In this document: one piece after another, positions 8,368 to 15,748 of the stretch | Numbering within the stretch: the first letter of the stretch is position 1 | Layout: every line of letters starts with the position of its first letter | Source of the DNA: Streptomyces buecherae | Lineage (GTDB): Bacteria; Actinomycetota; Actinomycetes; Streptomycetales; Streptomycetaceae | Assembly (NCBI RefSeq): GCF_014295035.1 | Contig: NZ_CP060404.1 | Coordinates: 7,356,501-7,420,500 of the forward strand | Length of the DNA stretch: 64,000 nt | Direction: 5' to 3' | The notes under the pieces: generated by a model | Seen by the model: the letters and a program-made list of their open reading frames with translations, nothing else | Database searches by the model: none | What the model was told of the DNA's origin: nothing | Made by a program: the position numbers and the translations under genes

Positions 8368-9599
8368 GGCCCCACCTCGACAATGCTCAGTTCCGGGATG
8401 GGGAAGACCAGCCGGCCGCCCCAGGCGTGTACGAACGACAGTTGCTCGACCAGCTCGTCCCGCAGGTTCCACGGCAGGACGAGCACGTAGTCGGGCCGGT
8501 CGACGGCCAGTTGCTCGGGCGGCAGGATCGGGACACGGGTGCCCGGGGTGAACCTGCCGTGCTTGTACGGGTTGCGGTCCACCGTGTACGCGAGCAGGTC
8601 GGGCCGGATGCCGCAGTGGTTGAGCAGCGTGTTGCCCTTGCCGGGGGCGCCGTAGCCGACCACCGTCTGGCCGCGCTCGGCCGCCTCGATCAGGAAGCGC
8701 AGCAGGTCCCGGCGGACCTTGGCGACGCGGGCGGAGAACTCGGCGTACCCGGACAGCTCCCGCAACCCGGCGGCCTTCTCCCGGGCCAGCACGTCCACCA
8801 CCCGCCGCGAGGGCTCGCCGGCCACCTCGGTCGGCCGGGCCCACAGCCGGATGGAACCGCCGTGCGTGGGCAGCGTCTCGACGTCCACGAGCGCGAGTCC
8901 GCCGCTGGCCAGGGCGCGGGCCGCGGAGGCGACCGTGTAGTACTGGAAGTGCTCGTGGTAGATCGTGTCGTACTGGTTCTCCTCGATCAGCGTCAGCAGG
9001 TGCTGCACCTCCACGGAGACCCAGCCGTCGTCGGCGACCAGGGCGCGCAGCCCCTGGGTGAAGCCGACCACGTCGGGGATGTGCGCGTACACGTTGTTGG
9101 CCACCACCAGGTCGGCCGGGCCGTGCTCGGCGCGCACCCGCGCGCCGGTGGCCGGGTCCAGGAACGCGGTGAGGGTGGGCACGCCGGCCTCCCGCGCCGC
9201 GGCCCCGACGTTCACCGACGGCTCGACGCCCAGGCAGCGGATGCCCCGCTCCACCACGTGCCGCAGCAGGTACCCGTCGTTGCTCGCGACCTCCACCACG
9301 AAGGACCCGGGCCCGAGCCCCAGGCGCCCGGTGGCGTCGGCGACGAAGGCACGCGCGTGCTCCACCCAGGAGGTCGAGTACGAGGAGAAGTACGCGTACT
9401 CGCTGAACGTCTCCTCCGGCGTGATCAGCGGCGGGAGCTGCGCCAGCCAGCAGTCGGTGCACACCCGCAGGTGCAGCGGGTAGGCCGGCTCCATCCGGTC
9501 CAGTTGGTCCGCGGCGAGAAAGCTCTCGCACGGCGGGGTCGCCCCCAGGTCGACGACGCTGGCCAGCGCCGCCGAGCCGCAGAGTCGGCATCGTGTCAT
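8364..9599 (-). CDS. Sugar C-methyltransferase with N-terminal zinc-binding domain
   Basis: This 411-residue protein has the three-part layout of nucleotide-sugar C-methyltransferases (TylC3/NovU/EvaC type). These are an N-terminal zinc domain with 'CRLCG' at residues 4-8 and 'CTDCW' near residue 52, a SAM-binding Rossmann domain with 'FVVEVASNDGYLL' near residue 100, and a C-terminal domain with 'VGYGAPGKGNTLLNHCGI' near residue 320. These enzymes methylate C3 of a 4-keto-deoxysugar nucleotide. Its ATG abuts the stop of the upstream glycosyltransferase with no gap. It predicts a branched-chain sugar in the polymer. Confidence 0.9.
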   Translation of the reverse strand: MTRCRLCGSAALASVVDLGATPPCESFLAADQLDRMEPAYPLHLRVCTDCWLAQLPPLITPEETFSEYAYFSSYSTSWVEHARAFVADATGRLGLGPGSFVVEVASNDGYLLRHVVERGIRCLGVEPSVNVGAAAREAGVPTLTAFLDPATGARVRAEHGPADLVVANNVYAHIPDVVGFTQGLRALVADDGWVSVEVQHLLTLIEENQYDTIYHEHFQYYTVASAARALASGGLALVDVETLPTHGGSIRLWARPTEVAGEPSRRVVDVLAREKAAGLRELSGYAEFSARVAKVRRDLLRFLIEAAERGQTVVGYGAPGKGNTLLNHCGIRPDLLAYTVDRNPYKHGRFTPGTRVPILPPEQLAVDRPDYVLVLPWNLRDELVEQLSFVHAWGGRLVFPIPELSIVEVGP

Positions 9600-10874
9600 C
9601 TACTGCCCCCATCCCTGCTCGCGCGGGCGCTCCCGCCGCGAGCCAGTGCTGTCGTTCGCCACCGGCGGCGGGCCCACCCCGCCGCCGGGCCGCTCCGCGA
9701 TCGCTGAGCGGTACTCCTCCTCCAGGCGTCGCAGCCCGACGGCCGGGCTGAAGCCCTGTTCGTAGCGGAGCCGGGCCGCCCGGCCCAGCTCCTGGTTGCG
9801 GGCCGGATCGGCCGTGATCCGGCGCACCCGGTCCGCGAGCGAGGCGGCGTCGCCCGGCACGTGCAGCAGCCCGGTCACCCCGTCCTCGACGAGTTCGACG
9901 AAGGCGCCGTGGCCGGCGGCGATCGGCGGCACGCCGGCCGCCATCGCCTCCACCACCACCAGGCCGAACGTCTCCAGGGACATCGAGGGGGCCAGCACGG
10001 CGACCGACCGGGCGATGGCCCGCTGGCACTGGTCCTGGTCGTACAGGCCCACGTACCGCACGTCGTCCCGGCCCTCGGCCCACGCGCTCACCTCCGCCTC
10101 CAGCGGTCCGGTGCCGGCGAGCACCAGCGGCACGCCGACCCCGCCGCCCGCCGCGAGCCGGTCCCAGGCGGCCATGAGCAGCCGCACCCCCTTGGCCTCC
10201 GCGAGCCGGCCCAGGAAGAGCACGTGCTCGCCGGCGCCCACCCGGCGGGCGCCGGGGTCGGGCACGAAGTTGTGCTTGACCGCCAGCCGCTCGGGCGGCA
10301 TGCCGGACCGCACCAGGACGTCGCGTTGCGCCGCCGAGATGCACAGGAACCGCCGCACGCCCGACCACCAGCGGCGCCGGTTGACCGCCAGGCTCACCGC
10401 GAGCGGCACCGTCGCCAGCCGCGAGTTCCGGTAGCAGCCGTGCCGGACGGCGGGCAACGCCGCCGTGGTGCCGACGCAGTCGGTGCACAGCCGGCCGTCC
10501 CGCCGCAGCGTGCCGGGCGGGCAGACCTGGGTGTAGTTGTGCAGCGTCGCGACGGCGGGCACGCCCGCGTCCGCGCAGGCGGCGAGGACCGCGGGGGACA
10601 GCAGCGGGAAGACGTTGTGCACGTGCACCACGTCGGGGCGGGTGGCGCGCAGGCGGGCGGCCAACTCGGCGCGCACCGACGGGTTCCACGGCACCAGGAG
10701 CGGGATGGTGGCCTTGCCGAGCAGCGAGCGGGCGGCGATGTCGTCGCTGCGCCGCTCGAACAGCTCGACCCGGTGGCCGGCCGCGCGCAGCAGCCCCACC
10801 TCCTGGTCGACGACCCTGTTCTCGCCGCTCGGCTGCGCCGACGCGTAGCGGTTGTGCACCACGAGGACGCGCAT
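9600..10874 (-). CDS. Family 4 glycosyltransferase
   Basis: This 424-residue GT-B glycosyltransferase has N-terminal 'RVLVVHNRYASAQPSGENRV', a 'VVHVHNVFPLLSP' acceptor-domain motif near residue 90, the donor-domain strand 'HVLFLGRLAEAKGV' near residue 225, and an EX7E-type region 'PSMSLETFGLVVVEAMAAGVP' near residue 310. A paired-Cys stretch lies near residues 123-148. It acts at the cytoplasmic membrane face on lipid-linked intermediates. I preferred the ATG at 10874 because a GAGG sits five bases upstream; a GTG two codons earlier is possible. Confidence 0.9.
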   Translation of the reverse strand: MRVLVVHNRYASAQPSGENRVVDQEVGLLRAAGHRVELFERRSDDIAARSLLGKATIPLLVPWNPSVRAELAARLRATRPDVVHVHNVFPLLSPAVLAACADAGVPAVATLHNYTQVCPPGTLRRDGRLCTDCVGTTAALPAVRHGCYRNSRLATVPLAVSLAVNRRRWWSGVRRFLCISAAQRDVLVRSGMPPERLAVKHNFVPDPGARRVGAGEHVLFLGRLAEAKGVRLLMAAWDRLAAGGGVGVPLVLAGTGPLEAEVSAWAEGRDDVRYVGLYDQDQCQRAIARSVAVLAPSMSLETFGLVVVEAMAAGVPPIAAGHGAFVELVEDGVTGLLHVPGDAASLADRVRRITADPARNQELGRAARLRYEQGFSPAVGLRRLEEEYRSAIAERPGGGVGPPPVANDSTGSRRERPREQGWGQ

Positions 10875-10881
10875 GGTCACC

Positions 10882-12228
10882 TCACCTTCGTTCCTGGGCC
10901 CAGCGCGGGACGCGCCGTCGGGGGATCGCCGGCGCCCGGCGGGGCGGGACGGTGCCGGCGCTGGTGCCGGGGGCCGCCAACAGCGAGGCGGCCACGGCCA
11001 GGTGCAGCAGGTACGGCGAGGCGTCGCCGAGGCCGGCCTCGGTGTACGAGGAGATCGCGCAGTAGCTGATCAGGAAGATCGCGCAGGCCCTCGGCAGCGA
11101 CGGTGGCCGCAGCAGCGCGACGCCGCCGAGCACGAGGAGGAGCGCCGCCACCAGCGCGATGCCCGTCAGGCCCTGTTCGTGGTAGACGGCCAGCCAACTG
11201 TTGTCGATCGGCAGCCCGCCGAAGGACTTGTCGCTCAGGCCCGTGCCGAACAGCTTCTCCGCGGTCGAGCGGGGCGCCGCGAGCAGCGCGTCCCAGACCT
11301 TGGCCCGACCGGTGAGGTTGGAGAAGTTCTCCTGGCTCTGCCCGCGCAGGAACCACGCCCGTAGCGCGGAGGCGAACCCCACCGCGGCCACCACGGCGCA
11401 CAGCACCGCCCAGAAGAAGAACCGGCGGGCGGCGGCGCTGGTCAGCACGAGCGAGCCGATCGCCAGCAGCAGTCCGATGAGCAGGCCGAGGGTGGCCGTG
11501 CGGGTGTGCGTCAGCGCGAGCAGGACCAGCGACGGCACGATGATCACCGCCGCGCTGAGCCGGTCGGCCTGCCGGCCGATGACCAGCAGCACGGTGAGTC
11601 CGACGACCACCGCCGCGTACTGGCCGATCTGCGGCGGGGTCAGCGGCCACAGCGCGCCGACCAGCCGCCCGCCGTACAGCTCGGGCATGGCCGCGCCCGG
11701 CGAGATGAGCAGGCCGGCGGCGGCGGAGCCGAGCACCGCGAAGTACAGCCGGATGTGGGTGCGTACGAACGTCAGGCTCCCGTTCCACCAGCGGCTGAGC
11801 AGCCACAGCGTGCCGAGGAACAGGGCCAGCCTGGCGCACCGGAACAGCGCGCCGAGCCCGGACTCCAGGTGCAGGCTGGAGATCACGCTCGGCACCAGCA
11901 GCAGGGTGAGCAGCAGCAGGAAGGCGCTGGGGCGGATGCGCAGCCGCGGGTTGAGCGCGAGCGCCAGCGCGAACGCGGTGACCAGCGCGCCCATGGTGAC
12001 CATCTGGATGAGGGAGCGGGGCAGCGGGACGATGGTCTTCGCCCCGGCGGAGCCGAGCGTGTTGAGGACCAGCAGCCCCCACACGACCCCGACGATCCTC
12101 GGCGCGCCCGCCGCGCCCGCCGGTCCGTCGCTCCGCGTGTCCGCCGCCTCCGGCTGGCCCACCGCCTGCGCCTCGCCCATTGCCCGTGCCTGGCCCGGCG
12201 GGCCGCCACGTCGCGGGTCACCGTCCAT
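10882..12228 (-). CDS. O-antigen ligase/polymerase-like membrane protein (Wzy candidate)
   Basis: This 448-residue polytopic membrane protein has 10 or more hydrophobic helices and a hydrophilic N-terminus of about 50 residues. A large extracytoplasmic segment near residues 290-340 carries 'SNLTGRAKVWDALLAA' and 'GTGLSDKSF...DNSWL', the pattern of the Wzy_C/O-antigen ligase (RfaL/Wzy) superfamily. It probably polymerises lipid-linked repeat units outside the membrane. The ATG at 12228 overlaps the beta-helix gene's stop by 11 bases; a GTG three codons upstream is an alternative. It sits one base before the GT4 gene. Confidence 0.82.
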   Translation of the reverse strand: MDGDPRRGGPPGQARAMGEAQAVGQPEAADTRSDGPAGAAGAPRIVGVVWGLLVLNTLGSAGAKTIVPLPRSLIQMVTMGALVTAFALALALNPRLRIRPSAFLLLLTLLLVPSVISSLHLESGLGALFRCARLALFLGTLWLLSRWWNGSLTFVRTHIRLYFAVLGSAAAGLLISPGAAMPELYGGRLVGALWPLTPPQIGQYAAVVVGLTVLLVIGRQADRLSAAVIIVPSLVLLALTHTRTATLGLLIGLLLAIGSLVLTSAAARRFFFWAVLCAVVAAVGFASALRAWFLRGQSQENFSNLTGRAKVWDALLAAPRSTAEKLFGTGLSDKSFGGLPIDNSWLAVYHEQGLTGIALVAALLLVLGGVALLRPPSLPRACAIFLISYCAISSYTEAGLGDASPYLLHLAVAASLLAAPGTSAGTVPPRRAPAIPRRRVPRWAQERR

Positions 12229-13771
12229 CGCGGTCACCGCCCTCGTGGGCCAGGGTGCTGCCCGCGTCCTGCCGGTACGGTGCACCCCGCCACTGCCCGA
12301 AGTCGAGCACCCGGCTCGGGTCGTGGGCCGTGAACGTCCAGGGGCCCAGATAGACGTTGTCGTGCCAGCGGTTGCGCTGCCGGTGGGTGACGGCCGTGGC
12401 CACCCGGGTGCCCCGGTACGGCGACCAGTCCGGGTAGCTGCCGTAGTTGGCCAGCACCGCCATCCGCTGGCACGCGTCCGCGCAGCCGGCGACGGAGGCG
12501 TCCGCGACGAAGCGGTTGTGGTGGACGTCCACCCGCTGGGTCTTCCACCAGCAGTCGGCGTACAGCGGCGCGGTGGCGATCGCCGGCCGCGCGCAGCGCT
12601 CCGGGCGCGGCACCAGCAGCGTGCAGTCACCGGAGGAGGTGTTGGCCGGGCTGTTGCAGAACCGGTCGGCGTTCTCCCACAGGGTGATCCCGGACCAGTT
12701 GTCCTCCAGCACGTTCCGGTGGATCTCGATCCTGTCCGTGCGGGCCCGCACCCGTGGCTCGCCGCCGGACTCGGACACGTACAGCGTCGCGTACGGGAAG
12801 TCGTCGCCGCGCTCGGCCTCCCGACGGCCCTCGACCCAGTTGTTGCGCCGGAACGTGTTGGCGCGGATGACCGCGTTGTAGCTGGTCTCGTAGATCAGCG
12901 CGGCGCCGTCGTTGGCCTCGATCACGTTGTTCTCGATGCGGAAGTCGTTGTTGTTGGTGTCGGCCCACAGCCCGGTGCCCCGGTTGTCGTGCACCCAGTT
13001 GCCGCGCACGTCCGCGCCGCCCACGGCCCAGAACTTGGCGCCCCCGGTGCAACCGCAGCCCGGCCGCCGCCGCTCCCAGTCGTCGGTGTTGTTGGCCACG
13101 ATCTCGTTGCCCTCGACCAGCAGGTCGCGGATGGTGTCGCCGGCCTTGTACGCGTTCAGGCCGTACTGCCCGTTGCCCCGCAGGCAGTTGGCCCGCACCC
13201 GCTGGCGGGCGCCGGCCATCAGCCCGGCGCCGGAGTTGTGCTGGATGGTGGCGTGCTCGATCACCCACCCGTCGGCCGAGTCGTGGTTGACCACGCCCTC
13301 GTTGTGCGGCGCGACGAAGCCCTGCACGGTCAGGTGGCGGATGGCGACGTCGCGGGCGCCGCCGCCGAACGCGTACTGGTTGGTCCTGCGCCCGTCGAGT
13401 ACGGCGCCCGGCGCGCCGAGGTAGCGGTTGCCCCGCTTGGGGACGACCTGGGCGTAGCGGTGCGGTTCGAGCCGGTGCCTGCCGGGGCGCAGCCAGAACG
13501 TGGTGTGCGGCGGGCTGCCGCGGGTCTTGGCCGCCAGGTCGTCGACGACCGCCGGGTCCACCGGCACCGCGCCGGCCGGCGCCTCGGCCGGACCGGCCAC
13601 CGGCTCGGCGCACACCCGGGCCACGGCCCCGGCAGCGCCCACGGCCGGTGCCGGCGCCGGCGCGCCGCTCGGCCGGGCCGGGCTATCCGACGCGCTCTCA
13701 CAGCCGGCCGCCAGCAGGGCCAACGCCAGGGGCGCCGCCGACCACGCCCGATGCCGCCTCTCGATCCCCAC
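12218..13771 (-). CDS. Right-handed parallel beta-helix lipoprotein (putative polysaccharide-modifying enzyme)
   Basis: This 517-residue exported protein has a short basic N-terminus, a hydrophobic stretch and a lipobox 'LLAAGC' (Cys24), so it should be a surface lipoprotein. From about residue 95 to 500 it shows repeated beta-helix rungs ('RHLTVQGF', 'VIEHATIQHNSGAGL', 'NNDFRIENNVIEANDGAAL', 'IEIHRNVLEDNWSGITL'). Such folds occur in pectate lyases, alginate C5-epimerases (AlgG) and polysaccharide hydrolases. Paired cysteines near residues 220-240, 375-400 and 435-440 suggest disulfides. Next to a heparinase-like gene and an AlgD-type dehydrogenase, it may trim or epimerise the nascent uronic-acid polymer. 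No catalytic residues are assigned. Confidence 0.82.
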   Translation of the reverse strand: MGIERRHRAWSAAPLALALLAAGCESASDSPARPSGAPAPAPAVGAAGAVARVCAEPVAGPAEAPAGAVPVDPAVVDDLAAKTRGSPPHTTFWLRPGRHRLEPHRYAQVVPKRGNRYLGAPGAVLDGRRTNQYAFGGGARDVAIRHLTVQGFVAPHNEGVVNHDSADGWVIEHATIQHNSGAGLMAGARQRVRANCLRGNGQYGLNAYKAGDTIRDLLVEGNEIVANNTDDWERRRPGCGCTGGAKFWAVGGADVRGNWVHDNRGTGLWADTNNNDFRIENNVIEANDGAALIYETSYNAVIRANTFRRNNWVEGRREAERGDDFPYATLYVSESGGEPRVRARTDRIEIHRNVLEDNWSGITLWENADRFCNSPANTSSGDCTLLVPRPERCARPAIATAPLYADCWWKTQRVDVHHNRFVADASVAGCADACQRMAVLANYGSYPDWSPYRGTRVATAVTHRQRNRWHDNVYLGPWTFTAHDPSRVLDFGQWRGAPYRQDAGSTLAHEGGDRDGR

Positions 13772-13780
13772 CCGCCCCCC

Positions 13781-15748
13781 TCAGCCGTGGAACCTGAGCA
13801 CGGTGGTGAACTCGCCCGACCGCGCGGCGCCACCGGCGAAGCCGGTGCCGACCAGCGTGGTGGCGGGTTCCTTGCGCCCGAAGCCGGGGGAGTACCAGCC
13901 CAACGGCGGCTCGACCGCGCCGCGCTGGGCCGACCAGCGCAGGTGTCCGGGCAGTTCGAGGACGGCGGAGCGGTGCTCGCCGTCCCGGGTCCAGGTCAGC
14001 TCGGCCCGGTCGCCCACCAGGTCAGCGACGATCGTCGGCCCGAGGTGGAACGCCAGCCGCGCGGCCCGGCGCGGCCCGCGCACCTCGTCCACGATCCGCA
14101 ACTCCCGGGTCGCGGCGGTCAGTTCCACCCGGCGGCGGTGCACCACCGGCCGGTAGCCGTCGTGCTCGGCGCACCAGCGGGCCACCTCGTCCCCGGCGGC
14201 GCCGGCCACCTCCGCGACCAGCACCCGGCTGCGGGCCTGCCGGGTCCACAGGAACGGCCCCCCGGAGACGGACTGGTCGGCGCCGCCCAGCTCCAGGGTG
14301 TTGTGCCCGAGGGTGGACCGGAAGTACCGCCGCCACGCGGGCTGGCCGTGGTAGCAGTACGTGCCCGGGTCGGCCAGCACATCGACCCCGTCCTGCCGGA
14401 CCTCCACGGCCAACGCGTCCGCGTGCGCGTGCGCGGCGATGGCCAGGAAGCCGTGCGGGCCACCGTCGCAGCGGCACCAGATCCCCGCCGGTCCGCGCAG
14501 GATGGTCAGCCCCGCGTCGGCGAAGTGGGCCAGCCGGCTGGCCGGGCGGGGCGCGGCCTCCCGCTGCGTGTAAGGCCGGATCAGCGCGGCCAGCAGCGGG
14601 GTGCGGACGTCGGTGCCGGTCACCGTCGGCCACCAGGCGAGCCGACCGAACACGGCGTCCCCGGTGGCCAGCAGCGAGCCCCAGCGGTCGGTGCCGGCGC
14701 CGTCCACGACCAGGCCGTGCCCGTCGTCCGCGTCCCCCTGACGCGGCGGGCGGAGCCGGTCGTCCACGACGGCCGCGAGCGCGTCGGTCATCCGCAGCAG
14801 CACCAGGTGGATCGCCGGTGGGACCGGCACACCGGCGGCGTCCGCCTCGGCCACCGCCGCCAGGCCCAGCTCCAGCACGAGGCCGTGGTACTCGGTGGCC
14901 AACTCGCGGTTGAGGCCGGAGGCGAAGGTGTTGCTCCGCAGGTGCCGCTCCAGACAGCGCAGCGCGTCGACGCGCCAGCGCGCCGAGTCGGGGAACCAGT
15001 CGAACGCGCAGGCCGCGGCGGTCTGCCCGGCGGCCTCGGCGATGACGTGGTTGTTGGCCGACGACCCCCGGCTGGGGAAGACGGCCAGCCAGCGCTGGTG
15101 GTGCCAGACCTGGCGGCGCGCCACCGGGTTGTCCTCGAACAGGGCGGCCACGCCCGACCAGCCGTCGAGCAACCGGCGGACCCACACCCAGGAGAGCAGC
15201 CGAATCCCCAGCTCGATGCCGCTGATCCAGTGCGCCCCGCGCAGCGGCGGGTTGGCCGCCCACCACGACCGCAGGTGCGCGGCGACGCGCTCGGCGTACC
15301 GCTCGTCCCCGCTGATCGCGTACGCGGCGGCGAGCACGGTCAGGTACTGGTGCCGGGACGGCTCCCAGATCTGCTTGATGTCGCCGACCGCGTCCTCGCT
15401 CCGGTACGGCACGTCGAAGGCGTACCCCGACGGGGCGCGGCGCCCGGTCTTCGGGTCGTACCACCAGTCGGGGTCCGCGAGGTCGTCGCGGGGCACCCCG
15501 AAGAACTCGGCGTGCCCGGCCAGCAGCCGGTCCGCCTCGGCGAGCAGCCGCTTCGCGGCGTCCGGCGGCACCGCGTCGAGCGCCCCGGCGGGCAGCGTCG
15601 CGGTGAAGCGGGCGCCGGTCACCTCCGGCGCGACCGGTGGCGCCGACCGCCAGCGCCGCCGGCGCGCCGTGTCGACCACCCGGCCGCCGACCTCCCTCGG
15701 CCCCATCCGGGACAGCCGCCGCAGGTACCACCCCGGGCTCCCCGTCAT
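13781..15748 (-). CDS. Heparinase II/III family protein (alginate-lyase-like)
   Basis: This 655-residue protein has the two-part layout of heparinase II/III-like proteins. An N-terminal alpha/alpha toroid (about residues 60-370) carries 'WRSWWAANPPLRGAHWISGIELGIRL'-type helices and 'SSANNHVIAEAAGQ' near residue 230. The beta-sandwich part holds 'HAHADALAVEVRQDGVDVLADPGTYCYHG' near residue 440 and 'FRSTLGHNTLELGG' near residue 480, which include the usual active-site His and Tyr region. Members cleave uronic-acid polysaccharides by beta-elimination; many sit inside EPS operons. No signal peptide is visible, so its location is uncertain. The ATG overlaps the preceding stop as ATGA. Confidence 0.85.
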   Translation of the reverse strand: MTGSPGWYLRRLSRMGPREVGGRVVDTARRRRWRSAPPVAPEVTGARFTATLPAGALDAVPPDAAKRLLAEADRLLAGHAEFFGVPRDDLADPDWWYDPKTGRRAPSGYAFDVPYRSEDAVGDIKQIWEPSRHQYLTVLAAAYAISGDERYAERVAAHLRSWWAANPPLRGAHWISGIELGIRLLSWVWVRRLLDGWSGVAALFEDNPVARRQVWHHQRWLAVFPSRGSSANNHVIAEAAGQTAAACAFDWFPDSARWRVDALRCLERHLRSNTFASGLNRELATEYHGLVLELGLAAVAEADAAGVPVPPAIHLVLLRMTDALAAVVDDRLRPPRQGDADDGHGLVVDGAGTDRWGSLLATGDAVFGRLAWWPTVTGTDVRTPLLAALIRPYTQREAAPRPASRLAHFADAGLTILRGPAGIWCRCDGGPHGFLAIAAHAHADALAVEVRQDGVDVLADPGTYCYHGQPAWRRYFRSTLGHNTLELGGADQSVSGGPFLWTRQARSRVLVAEVAGAAGDEVARWCAEHDGYRPVVHRRRVELTAATRELRIVDEVRGPRRAARLAFHLGPTIVADLVGDRAELTWTRDGEHRSAVLELPGHLRWSAQRGAVEPPLGWYSPGFGRKEPATTLVGTGFAGGAARSGEFTTVLRFHG

